The notes beneath the pieces were generated by a model. It made no database searches. It was not told where the DNA came from and worked only from the letters and a program-made list of their open reading frames with translations. DNA of 35,454 bases from Lingula anatina (Eukaryota > Brachiopoda > Lingulata > Lingulida > Lingulidae). Below, one piece after another: positions 9,935 to 21,161 of this stretch. The position numbers and the translations under genes are program-made. The stretch spans positions 60,933-96,386 of the forward strand of contig NW_019776149.1 of the NCBI RefSeq assembly GCF_001039355.2, in the 5' to 3' direction. Each line of letters begins with the position of its first letter. Within the stretch, counting starts at the first letter, position 1.

Positions 9935-10464
9935 TTTTTCTTATAAAGGGGCCCGCACACGGTGAGCATTTGGTGCGCGCCACTTGCGCTGCGCCAGATG
10001 CTCGCGCTCCTCAGCTCCCCGCAAACGATGCGCTCTTTGCTCAGCAGAGGTGCCTCCCGGCCTGCCCCTAGCGGACGCACTGTGAACTGTGGGATCATGT
10101 GTTTAAGGAAACATTACATATTGTTGTTTTTTCTGATAGTAATGGATAATGGTGACTACGTTAATCAATCAGACTAACTATAACTGTGTACATTTTTGTT
10201 GACTTCGCTGGGGGCTGACATTTTTGTTTGTTTCCGGCTACTGGCACATGCGCATTGTTAGCATGGCGTGAGCAATCGGCGCTTGCACCCCGCACACGCT
10301 GAGACATTTGCCTCAAGAGACAAAAAAAATCAAACACGTGAGAAATTTTGCTCAGCCGCGCATGAGGCAAAAATCTCACCAAAATACCCCCGCACACGAT
10401 GAGAAAACGGCGCAGCGCAAGTGGCGCGCGCCAAATGCTCACCGTGTGCGGGCCCCTTAAGAAA
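9935..10464. mobile_element. 530-bp TA-flanked MITE, downstream of gene 2
   Basis: The ends are inverted over about 50 bp: the left end runs AAGGGGCCCGCACACGGTGA and continues into ATTTGGTGCGCGCC, and the right end is its reverse complement. It is flanked by TA at 9933-9934 and 10465-10466. Unit 3 has the empty site GATGC-TA-AAATCGAC (16241-16253), which proves insertion at TA with duplication of TA. GC-rich termini surround an AT-rich core with no transposase frame. TA target use fits the Tc1/mariner-like or related superfamilies; I do not choose further. Confidence 0.92.
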
Positions 10465-10500
10465 TAAAATCGACAAATTTTAGACGGGACCCTGCGTATA

Positions 10501-10501
<1 letters not shown>

Positions 10502-10529
<28 letters not shown>
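10502..10529. repeat. poly-T tract (28 nt), unit 2
   Basis: The same site in unit 3 has a much shorter tract near 16281-16294. Confidence 0.95.
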
Positions 10530-10533
<4 letters not shown>

Positions 10534-11043
10534 CAAACACGTTTTAAAACATGCAATGCGCGGTAGACCTAAAATACATGAATAAAAAGATTTAGGAAAA
10601 TTCAGCATTTTTTTCCTTTTTAATAGTTTACCACCCTGAGCAGCCCTCTGCGATTTCCTCTGTGGGGTCTTCCTTGCCCAGTGCGCTTGGGCACCAGTCA
10701 AGGTTATGGCCTCTTTGCAACCCCACAAACGAAATTTGTGCAAAATTGCTTGAAAATGATAACTTTTGCTGACTCGTCTCATCATTATTTTTAGGATGAT
10801 GAGTCTTAGTTAATATTTCATATTTAATCTTTATCCCTAAGGCCATAACATTTAATGCAGGCAACAATTTGCCACATTGTTATTATTGTTAAAATTATTA
10901 GGATAGTGAGTTTATTTAATAAAAGCGGCCTTGTTTGGCCAAATCACGAACACCCGATAGTCTTTGTTGCATTCTCTTTTGCTATGAACGGGAATATGCA
11001 AGTTTGTGATGCACTGGGATGGAGGAGACATAAAAATACTTTA
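10530..11043. other. unit 2 tail, no gene
   Basis: It matches unit 3 up to CCACCCTGAGC (about 10641) and then becomes unrelated, because unit 3 continues into a fold-back instead. No gene-like ORF is present. It ends at an ambiguous base (11044) and poly-T before unit 3. Confidence 0.5.
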
Positions 11044-11071
11044 NTTTGTTTTTTTTTTTTTTTTTTTATAT

Positions 11072-12072
11072 ACGATCGTTGGAAAACACGAGCAAGAAAA
11101 AATGCCTTTAGGGCAAAATATTCAATATTGGCGAAATTACCTCTTCGGCTGGACCGTACTGTGGTATCCGTTCGCTCTGGAATTAACTAGCCAGTAGAAA
11201 AGAAACTATCCAATTATAAGCATTGAATATACAGAACTACGGATTCCATTTCTGGCAATGTCCAATGATAACCCAATAGCCGGCGGACCTTACGTAACAT
11301 TATCCATAAGATTCTGGCAGAAATTCTGAGCAACTGCTTTTACGAATAAAACACATCGTAAGAACGACATGGATAAATGCAGACTGGACCCCGATGATAC
11401 ATATATACATATATATATAGTTGGCTCAAAAGACGTATATTGAATCAAATAGGATTGATAAATGAACGCGTCTAATGTAATAAGTATTTAATATTTGGCA
11501 TTGGCGCAGCCGCTACATAGTTATTTCTAAAGTAAAGCTTCTTGAGTAAATGTTTATTTGAAGAGAGATTTTCGTCCGAGTTCGAATTCACAAAATTGTT
11601 TCATACTTCATTCTAAATAAATCACCCCATATGTTTTTACATCGATATTTGTTGTTGCTGTTGCTGTTATTTGGATATGAAGTCAGTATAGCTATTGAAC
11701 TATTCAAAGTTCTCTCCTTCTTTGTCTTTTTATTTTATTTTTCAATTTGAAAAGCATGTTGGGTAAAGAAAATCAGTAACCTGACAGAACGTATTGTTGT
11801 TTTCTGGACTGAGGTATGCACACGTTCAAAGACGCGTTGTCGTATAGAGTTAAGGTTTGTTTTCGAAGAATTACATGCGTAATTTCACATAACATTGTGG
11901 CTAATTGTATTTATCACAATTTTGGAAAAAGAAATGCACTGCCCGGCTGAGTAAAATTATTTACATTACATTTCAAACAAGCGCTATAGATCTTGTATAG
12001 ATGTGCACATTAATGTGGGCATTTTATTACAACGTAAATGTGATCAATTACTTACTGTTTTTTCATGTTTAT
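11072..12072. other. intergenic 5' part of unit 3, no gene
   Basis: A near-identical copy of 4767-5766. I see no coding sequence in it. Confidence 0.45.
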
Positions 12073-12098
12073 GTGTGTGTGTGTGTGTGTGTGTGTGT
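12073..12098. repeat. (GT)n microsatellite, unit 3
   Basis: About 13 GT dinucleotides, the shortest of the three paralogous loci. Confidence 0.95.
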
Positions 12099-12258
12099 AA
12101 AGCATATTCTGTATAATAGCACATCCGTGGACGGTTTCCGATTACATTTCTATCACTGTATTTCGTTTGGAATAAATATGTGCCAAACGATTATGGTGTA
12201 ATTAGGCCTATCGTTGTGTGAGCATTGCATTACTGCGTCGAGAAAAAATCAATTTGAG

Positions 12259-12261
<3 letters not shown>

Positions 12262-12294
<33 letters not shown>
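12262..12294. repeat. (AG)n microsatellite, unit 3
   Basis: About 16 AG dinucleotides; the paralogous locus at 5971-5996 is shorter. Confidence 0.95.
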
Positions 12295-12297
<3 letters not shown>

Positions 12298-12574
12298 AAG
12301 ATAAGGAGAAGTAAAAAAGGTAAAAAGTGAAAAAATAGGGCGCGATACCACATATATATGTGCAGTGATTGATACGCGTCTCTCTTTGTGATAACATCTA
12401 AGTATTGACTCGCCATTTTTCTTAACCTAGGATCAATACCAGGTCTACTGTGCCTCGGCCGCTTTACATAGCCACTGGGTCTTCAGTGAATAGTTCTCCT
12501 TTTGAAGATAAAATTTGTTTTTGATTCACAAATTTGGCCCTTTAAATAGACTTGTGTTGACGTCGAACACGCAA

Positions 12575-12764
12575 TTCTTGCCTGCTCCTACACGGACAAT
12601 AACACTGCGTGCACTTTTTAGTCTTGTTGACCTTTCTATTGTCTGTTGCCATGGGGACTTCATAAACTAAACCAAAGAAACGGGTCGGACCTAATCATTT
12701 CACCTGAAGGTTGACGTTTGTCTTGAAGTGCAGGGAAGGGAAAAGCATATTTGAACTGAAAACT
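12575..12764 (+). other. putative non-coding first exon, dispanin gene 3
   Basis: The donor GTAAGT begins at 12765 and the acceptor TTTCTTGTCAG ends at 14180, 21 nt before the ATG. Upstream, the palindrome seen in units 1 and 2 has changed to GTGTTGACGTCGAACAC near 12553, so a possible binding site differs in this copy. Confidence 0.4.
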
Positions 12765-14201
12765 GTAAGTTTTTTCTAAAAATGTATTGGTCTGAAATAC
12801 ACCCATCCTAAAGCAAAGGGCGTATAAAATAAAACGGGCACTTCTCTGAAATATTTTGAGGGCTGCGTATTCATATTAATAAGAATTTTTGGGTGTGAGG
12901 CATAAATAACTGTGGGACCTACTGGCGGACGGTAAGTTACCCCTTTTTGTCTTTTTCATCTGGACACATTTAGTATCCGACTTGACAAAGGAAGAATTTT
13001 TCTTCTTGGTGGAAGATAGGTATAAATATAGTGTTACGGAGCGCTATTTAATAGCCCGTTTAATGACCGGATTGAAAACCTTGGTCGTCTGAAATAACAA
13101 TATTTAAGGACAGAGCGAAATGACCTTAAAAGAGCAAAAAGTACTTTTTCTCTTATAAGGCGTGATAGTCATGTTTATCACATATAGTCTTATGATCATA
13201 AATTGAGCAGATGTATTTATTATTTCACTGGAAGGATAAACACTGATATGTAGTTGAACTCATAAGGTCACCGTCAAAGAATGGCTGGTAAAATTATGCC
13301 ATCTACAGTGCATTGAATTTTGATGCAGTCTTTGTAATCTTTGGTTTAGTTTCCTCATAATTAGTGCAATTTTTATTGTATGAAGGCATAAAATCAATAA
13401 ATGGATAACAAACACTGTATTGTGTATTGGTATTTGAGGGTTCTCTGATTATTAGGATGCACTTAAGGGTGAGTTTTTTCAGCCATGGTTGCGGGTCACG
13501 TGAACAATGGCTGCACATATATTGATCGTGCAACACTGTCGCAGCCTCTGGTAATCATTATGATAAAAATTAATTTGTCAAGGATAAGGCTTAATTGACC
13601 AGAAAGCCAAGAGTCTGTGATGTTAGTGGTGGTACAAATCTGACGTTAGCGACGCACTTTCTGCCTTTTTGATTAGTCACAACAAGCGGCGGTCAGGACC
13701 TAAGCAGAGGTCTCCCGAAAGTATGAAGGGGCAAGATGGTTTTATAAATAATTTTCATTCAGCGTTTTTTTTTCTCCTCTCGTATTTTTCATATCCATAA
13801 ACATCTTGAATTTACTTTTTGCTGTGTGACTACAGATTACTCTTACTCAGACTACAGAAAGTATAGGACCTCAAAGATGAAGCTTAACATTTCAATTATT
13901 TTTTGTGCGTCTGACTTTCAAATTTGAGGTCATGTATCAACAGATGTATTACAAAAAGCCATTCAGCCACATTTCCTCCTTCTAATGGCAATTCCTTTTT
14001 CACTAGGCCTACAAACTACACGGAAATATTGATAAATATAACTTTTAACGCAACTCCTTCAGCTAAAGTACATTAAAGTAGTATATTTGACTAGTGAAAT
14101 AAATACTTAATCAAATTATTAATTAGTTATTACTTTTGAGTAAAGAAGACAATGTAATAAAGGAAACTGTTTCTTGTCAGCTTCAGCAAAGTGACGTCAC
14201 A

Positions 14202-14510
14202 ATGGAAGACCCAAATGACCCCGGAAAGTCGTACCCTCCTCCAACCTACGACCAAACGCCCGGCCAACCGGACTACGGACAACAGCCGGGTTATGGACAA
14301 CAGCCGGGTTACGGCATGGTACAAACCCAACAAGCGACGTAAGTTAGGGACAGCTGTGTACCGTTTTCGCAATTAGAGGCAATTAAAGTCAGGATGTCTT
14401 CTAAGAGGTGTCTCTCGAACTACGTTTAGATAATTGGTGAAACAGCCAATTAACCGGGTCGAAAGTAATCTTCGACTGAACACGCATCGATAAAGAGTTT
14501 ATTTGAATTC

Positions 14511-14553
<43 letters not shown>

Positions 14554-15716
14554 TTCACTGAGCTAGTTACTAATTAGTAAATTTGTTTGTCTGTTTGTTG
14601 ATTTGTTTGTATATCCCTCTATTAGGTCCAGCGTCTAAACTTTCATGTACGTGTATTAGCTCTTATTACAATCTATGGGTGCTTTCCCAGAGATTTAGAT
14701 CGATCCAGAGATTAAGATTTAGATCGACCTAACTCCCTGGGGGTTCACGCTAAATTGCAGTCAGCCGAGCGGGCACCATAGTTATTTAACCCCTTACAGC
14801 TTTAGCAGGCGGGACAGACGCTTAAGCCAGCCAAGCTGACAGTAATCTAGTGAGACTCCCCGCAGGGATAGATCGATCTAAAAATCTATGGAAATGGGGT
14901 GTATCTTTACATGGAGGGATGGGGGTTGTGAGTGGCCCTCCGAATATAAGTTTTTAAATTTAAAGCAAAATGTGACATATGGCTTCTTATTTCAATTTAA
15001 TTTAATTTAACAGTTCAAATAACCAGACCATCGTCATGGCGTCTAATCCCGGATACGGAGGTGGTGGCGCAATCATTGTAAACCAGAGCAATCCGATCAG
15101 GCCAGCAAGTTACCTGGCCCTCTCCATTTTCGTCCTGATGTGCTGTAATCCACCATGCGGCATCATTGCGTTGATATTTTCGAGTGAGTAGATAAGCTTA
15201 TTCTTCTAGATGCACGTTGAATTGAGACTTGTTCGTAAAATCCGCACTGCGCGCAGACGGTTCTATGTCTGACGGCAATTGCGTTATGAGTTCTATCTCC
15301 TCTGCACAATGCGGTAGGTGATCATCCCTCTCATATCTCATTGCGTGCACCATTTGACAGTAATCGCAACAACAGCATTTCTTACATGCAGGTTGAGTTT
15401 GTGTCTGTAATCATCTGTTTGTCTTTCCGTTCAGTAACCAATTCATTTTTTCCTTCATCCACTCAAACGAGATCAATCAATTGATATAATAATTGAGTTA
15501 CTGACTGTCTTCAGGTTTTTTTAATAGCTGTACATACCTTTTTTTTCTTTTATAGTTTTGTCCTCGACTGCAGCAGATGAGGAGGATTTCGAAAGCGCTC
15601 GTACGAGGGGCAAAGTGGCACTCGGCCTGAATCTGTTCGGTATGATTTCTTCAGTGTTGACTGTGGTGATCGTGGTGGTCGTCTTAGTCACAGCTACAGC
15701 TACGTTCATCGGGTAG
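14202..15716 (+). CDS. dispanin/CD225-family membrane protein, gene 3
   Basis: The exons are 14202-14338, 15014-15183 and 15556-15716, with introns in phases 2 and 1, giving 155 aa. The N-terminus starts MEDPNDPGKSYPPPTYDQ with PPxY at 13-16 and carries two YGQQP copies. Exon 2 encodes a Gly-rich spacer (GYGGGG) and hydrophobic segment 1 with CCNPPC (about 89-94). Exon 3 encodes the charged DEEDFESARTRGK loop, LNLFG and hydrophobic segment 2, and the protein ends in TATFIG. It is the closest relative of gene 2. Differences cluster in the last hydrophobic segment and tail, where gene 2 has a short YIYG ending. The gene is intact, with no frameshift or stop. The function is inferred only from the family: a membrane adaptor, possibly with IFITM-like effects on membranes. 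Confidence 0.85.
14677..14899. mobile_element. MITE, CCCATAGA-type ends, intron 1 of gene 3
   Basis: A 223-bp copy in the same position and orientation as 8365-8587 and almost identical to it. It was therefore present before units 2 and 3 separated. Confidence 0.85.
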
Positions 15717-16396
15717 TAAATCCTACGGCGGTTTTAGTTTTTGGAACTGTGAGGGCGGGGTCACCACACTGGGAAGAACAATGCATACATTGCGCGTGCG
15801 TTTATTCACTACTAACATTATATACGGACAGTTTTGTTATTTTAGTCAACATTTCATGCAGTTTTCAATTGGATATTTCCAAAACCAGTAATCTTCGAAT
15901 ATTTTCCATATATCCACACATTTTCATCATTGGAATTCTGTTCTACAAGAACAAGTGCCCTTAATTGTGTAATATATTCATCCGAACTTTGTTTACCGCT
16001 TATATGTGTGTCTGTAGGATGTTTTTAGAAATATCCCTTTTCTAAAAAGATATCTTCATGTATTTTAATCAAGAGCAAGGTGCTCATTATTGTGCCATGT
16101 GATACATAAATATACTTAGGTTTTATATTTTTATTTTGTATCTATACACGTTGCTTGTATTAAACGCTTTAAACTATAAATTGCAGTGCCGTATTTTTCC
16201 TGTAATTACGATACAACAGTTATGTTTTGTATTGTCCTAGGATGCTAAAATCGACAAATTTTAGACGTGACCTGCGTATAGTTTTTTTTTTTTTAACACA
16301 AACACGTTTTAAAACATGCAATGCGCGGTAGACCTAAAATACATGAATAAAAAGATTTAGGAAAATTCAGCATTTTTTTCCTTTTTAATAGTTTAC
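15717..16396 (+). other. 3' flank of gene 3
   Basis: Probable 3' UTR and flank with an ATTAAA at 16159-16164. It holds the empty TA site (16246-16247) corresponding to the insertion in unit 2. No other gene is seen. Confidence 0.45.
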
Positions 16397-16523
16397 CACC
16401 CTGAGCTTCAGAGATAACTTGACACTAACCTCTTCACTGTAGCCTATCTTCATCGTGTCAAGTTACACGAAGATAGGCTACAGTGAAGAGGTTAGTGTCA
16501 AGTTATTTCTGAAGATCAGGGTG
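16397..16523. repeat. 127-bp fold-back (55-bp arms, 17-nt loop)
   Basis: The arms at 16397-16451 and 16469-16523 are reverse complements with two mismatches in 55 bp. The loop (16452-16468) contains GTGTCAAGTTA, the same 11-mer found in the right arm. Unit 2 lacks the structure and diverges from unit 3 inside the left arm. It could be a short fold-back element or a template-switch product. I see no clear target duplication. Confidence 0.9.
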
Positions 16524-16744
16524 TAGTTTACTAGAAATGAGTTTTAATTGCAATCCGAAGGTTGAAAGGTTGAAGTTGTACAATCATCTGCGAGAGTCCC
16601 CGTGGAGTTACAGCTCAATATTTAAGTCGATAAAATTCATTGTGAACGGGTCTAAGAATCCAAATTTGACAATTTACGCAATGAAGATAGAATCTGTTGA
16701 TCTCAAAAACAGGTGAATACACCATAATTTTTCAAAGATTTTTA

Positions 16745-16786
16745 ACAGACAGACAGACAGTCAAACAGACAGACAGACAGACAGAC
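16745..16786. repeat. (ACAG)n microsatellite
   Basis: About ten ACAG units with one interruption (TCAA). Confidence 0.95.
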
Positions 16787-18777
16787 AAATACGGAGATAC
16801 TGTGCATTTCCCTGTCAACATAATACCATGTCAAATGCACTGGTGATAAAGGACCGGAATATTGGTACAAATTTTTTGCATAAGTATCTGTATAACTTTA
16901 AGTTATATAACAAGGAATTTTTATGAAATCGAGCCAGCAGTACGTGATTTAGGCATTGGTTGAGTAATTGACTTTCTCTTACTAGTGAATCCACTCCAAT
17001 CTATGCAGATATTGAGAATCCCCCTCTCTGTATATCAGCCTGAACGAAGACAAAAAGCGAAATCGACCAAAACGCAGGTTTTAAAATGTCTATTTTGAAC
17101 AGATAAGTATCATTTGCATAACATCTGATATCACAGTGGTGATTGATTAGCACTATAGCATTATATACATGTATATTATTTTCTAAACGCGTGCTAGAAA
17201 ACAGGAGTCAAAATTAGAGATTACGGGGGTTATTAAAGGCGACAGGCGATTATCACTGTACTGTTCCTTTCATAAATACTGTAATATAAGTTGGTCCAAA
17301 AGGCTCAGTTCTGAATCATCTGCATCCCGGTGGGACACCTGGCTGATCCTTATTTTTACACCTGTCTCGCAATACAACCCTGGAGAAAAAAATGAACGTT
17401 TTTTTACAACTCATCTCGCAGCCCTTACCGAAGTGTCCTCCAGGGTTCTACACGCCGTCCTAGTGGAAGTTGGCCCGAAAGCCTTCAGGGCCAAACATAC
17501 AATGTATATACAATACTGGACAGATGTATCCTATAGGACGTCTGATAAAATTCCTATAGAGTCCCATAGAGTCCTGTAAGACTGTAAAAAATATTTGTAA
17601 GGGAAGGTAAAGTAACAGAGGGAAGAACTGTCAGTAAAAAAAAAAGAAAAAAAAAGAAAAACAGCACTTCATCGACTTATTCTGGGGAGAATAATTATGA
17701 TTTAAACATGGCATAAAGTACAGAGTTTCCACTTCATGCACGTGTCAAACTGGGCCCTTTTAATAAGAAAAATCTGAATTGTCTACCGTGACTTTTGATC
17801 CCACTATTGATTAAAACTCGCATAATCTCGCTTGACTTCAGACGAGGTAACGAGACTTCGGGCTATCCCGGAAGTTTCCACTGTGTTTGCAAATGGAATT
17901 TGTCAACTTCAAATGCGTCATGAGACGCCTCGTGAAACAGTTGTTATTAAGCAAATATAAGGGATTTTACAACCTTCGGCGCTTATTTGTCCATGGATTT
18001 GCGTTTAAGGCCGATTGGCGTTATAAAATAACGTAATCCCTCGACACTGTTTAAGTCTGCGTTTGCATAGGATGCGACCATAAATTGTTAGTCAGAACAA
18101 TTCAGCTTATCATCGCCATTATCCAGTATTTATTTAAATTGACGGGTATGAATTTATCAATACCTGCTGACTTCCGCCTTTTCTTAATGTTACCTATATA
18201 TAGCTCTCCAAACAGATTGTCGTCCATTGTGTTGCACAATGAAATCCATTTGCGGCTAACGCTCTGCGTGTTGTCTTTTACGTTCGATAGATTTTTGTTG
18301 AAGAAGGGTCAAGACCCTGCGACACATTTTTGATCTGTGGCCATATCTATAATCTACAATCCAGTAGCTGCCCAGGGTAACAAAACGTGAGCAACTTCGC
18401 TTGTTAAAGACAGGGCGGCGCCTGGTGACTTGAACAACTCAGGTAATATCACAAAAAATTGATGTACGTTCTTTTCAGCCTTTTTTGTCTTTTTGTTTCT
18501 ATACTTTTTATTTAATCCTTTTTTGCTTAGATAGATTTTGTTAGCAAAAGAAGCAAGAGGGGCGCATTGGCTAGATTTTTATTAAAAATTCAAAAAAGCA
18601 TTTTGACGGTTCAAAGACAATTGATTTAAACCTCGTGAAGCAGATATTTAGTACATGTACTACCCTGTAATTGGGGTGGATTCACGCAATTGTTCATTCT
18701 TCATTTTCCAGTGACGATTGCAATAACGACTTTTATCTTATCAATAGTTTTATTTTCACATATCAGACTTAATACTT

Positions 18778-18823
18778 TTTATTATTATTGATTATTATTA
18801 TTATTATTATTGGTATTATTATT
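18778..18823. repeat. (ATT)n microsatellite, imperfect
   Basis: A run of ATT triplets broken by G in a few places. Confidence 0.85.
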
Positions 18824-19672
18824 TCATTTTATACCACTTACTTAAACAGAATATAATTTCTAACGTACAATTTACATACACATCAGCTTATTAAAATATT
18901 ATTATCATTACTTGTTTGAAGAAGAGAAATGTAAACGAATAATCGCGATAAGGCTCAATGGAATAATGCAAAATTTTGTAAATCGATTTTAAAATGGAGT
19001 GGAAATATCAATATGAAGACAACATTTGCATAGCCAATCAATAAAAATTTCGATATGAAAGTGAAGTAAACTTATCATTTTCTGCCTGTCAGCATTGTTA
19101 TTATTGTCGTTGTCTAAACACTGTGATAAAGTACAGGTACGGTTATAGTGGCATATCAGGCTCCCTGCTATTGCCATGATGGCCACAGAAAAGCCTTTTA
19201 AAGTACCACAGTTACAGAATATTCGTTTTTGTTTAAGAAAGACAGAGACAAAAATGGAAAAAAGTTTGTGGCTGAAATAATGCCGTTTTTTATATCATAT
19301 ACAGTTGTTGTACAGAAAACACGACAGCAAAATTATATAGAGCAAAACAAAATTGTGCGAATATGCAGTACGTACCACGGGCCATTTTATGTTCTGTGAA
19401 AAAGCAAAGCTCCGACTGATGAAGCCTTTTCACAAATTGGTCAGGTGCGTGTGAAAGATCACGCTAAGGCCACAGTATGGCCAGTATGACCGGTATAAGG
19501 GTTTGTGTGACAGAGGGCCACCTTCCACTTAATTATACAGGTAAGGGATAGCCGGACGTAGGTGGGTCAAAATCTAGGGCGAGGAACCTGTACAAAAGAA
19601 TAGAAGAGGGCTCTCTGTCATGGGGGACTCTCTGTAACGTCACTCACGTGTGTCTTGTAATTACAGGTCACA

Positions 19673-20304
19673 ATGTCCGTCGAGGTGCCGTGTTCCGATG
19701 TGAAGCCGGACTCCCTGTCTCTGTATGGCCAAGTAAGACGAGGGCGGTACTCCCTCCCGCAGCTGTACGGGGAGGCGGAGGAAGTGACTTTTGGAGACCG
19801 ACCCATCTACTGCCAACCTTTCACGTGCGGGCAGCAAGCTATGCATGACTTAAAACCCGGCTACGGTCCACTCCCTGGACAAACTGCCTATAGGTAAAAT
19901 ACTGATTAAACAAGAACCGAAAACCAGTATGACTTGCGGCACAAGATAGCGAAATTATATAGAAATGTCCTTGTTAAATGATCGGCTGATGGTTCGAACT
20001 TGTCTGATCGCAGCTAAAGGTACGGACTGTTCAGACTAGCGCTAGCGTAGACCGATAACCGCCTTCCAACACACCCTCAGATGACAGAGATCTCCGACTC
20101 ATTAATTGTTCCTCAGACGCATTTAAATACCTGTTTTATCAATGTGGTCGTCTAACAGCACGCATTTGACCGACTTCTGAAAAATTCCAAAGCAACCTCT
20201 CTCTAAATAATTCATCATACAGTATACTGCAATAATGTCTGGATTGAAATGTACTTACAAGGAAGAAAAGACACACAACGAATATTAGACCTTTAGTTGG
20301 CCAA

Positions 20305-20346
<42 letters not shown>

Positions 20347-21129
20347 TGTCCTGGAAATTTCTATACCTTCTTTTTTTTCATTTATACCAAGGATCACCAC
20401 CAGATCTAAAGCCGTTCACAGAATTCCAAGCCATAAACCATTTTAATCTTAAATGTTTATCTAACTATTTAAATCATTCTAGTAATGAAAAAAGACCGAT
20501 TCATTTTCATTTATTTTCTAGGCATTTTATTTTTTGAAATCGTTTAAATCAGAGTACTTCTGTACCGTGACACGCTTAAAAGCTAAACCTGCTTTCTTCA
20601 CCATGTCGATAACTAGCAAATAACGTTACCAGCAGCCGGATAAGCCCTAGAAGAATAATCAATGCTTTCTTGTTTTAAATAATTAGAAACCCGCTAACGT
20701 CTCGGTTAAGTGTATTTCCTCTCTTTAATGCGTCACCTCTAGGAACTACTCGGCACGACCAGTTGTGGTTGACCTGGATCTACTTTGCCGGCTTTTAATC
20801 CTATACGTTGTACCTGCGGTTAAGGAATTGATTGGTGGGGCTCTTCACGCTGTGTGTGCAAGTTAGGTCTCTATGTGGAAGCGGTCAGAATTCATGTTTC
20901 ACATGCGCAGAATTACAACTTTGTTGACATGTTTCTGGAGAGTTTACTTAAAGCCTGAAACGCCGTGTGTAAGATGTTTCAAGCACTTACATATGCAGAT
21001 ATTGATTTTTTCAAGGTTTACTGACTTCTATTAACACGTTGATACATGTACTCACTAGGCTCTAGGTGGAGAGGAGGAAGGGCGAAGGGGGCACAATAAG
21101 TCACACAAATAAGCAATATACAGGATTAA

Positions 21130-21161
<32 letters not shown>

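Larger units (their letters stand above)
4763..11043 (+). repeat. dispanin tandem unit 2
   Basis: A unit of about 6.3 kb, starting at ATACGATCGTTGGAAAAC, that aligns with unit 3 (from about 11069) almost base for base through flank, exons and introns. The start codons are 6304 bp apart. Unit 2 differs by carrying a 530-bp insertion (9935-10464) and by having unrelated sequence after about 10641. Confidence 0.85.
11069..16396 (+). repeat. dispanin tandem unit 3
   Basis: It begins at ATACGATCGTTGG after poly-T, as unit 2 does. It is nearly identical to unit 2 through 5' flank, exons, both introns and 3' flank, including the shared MITE in intron 1. It lacks the 530-bp TA-flanked insertion. Similarity to unit 2 ends inside the arm of the fold-back at about 16403. 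Confidence 0.85.
16524..19540. other. about 3 kb without a recognisable gene
   Basis: It holds an ACAG microsatellite, an ATT-rich run (18778-18823) and short A-rich tracts near 17637-17660. The stretch GAGAGTCCCCGTGGAG near 16591 resembles the core of the MITEs elsewhere in the window and may be a remnant. The longest open frame (18085-18333) has no recognisable domain. A good donor ACAG|GTAAGG lies at 19541 and could close a non-coding exon of the next gene. Confidence 0.45.

Noticed and set aside
10161-10556. 131-aa minus-strand frame
   Set aside because: It runs through the MITE at 9935-10464 and the poly-T tract (poly-Lys); not a gene.
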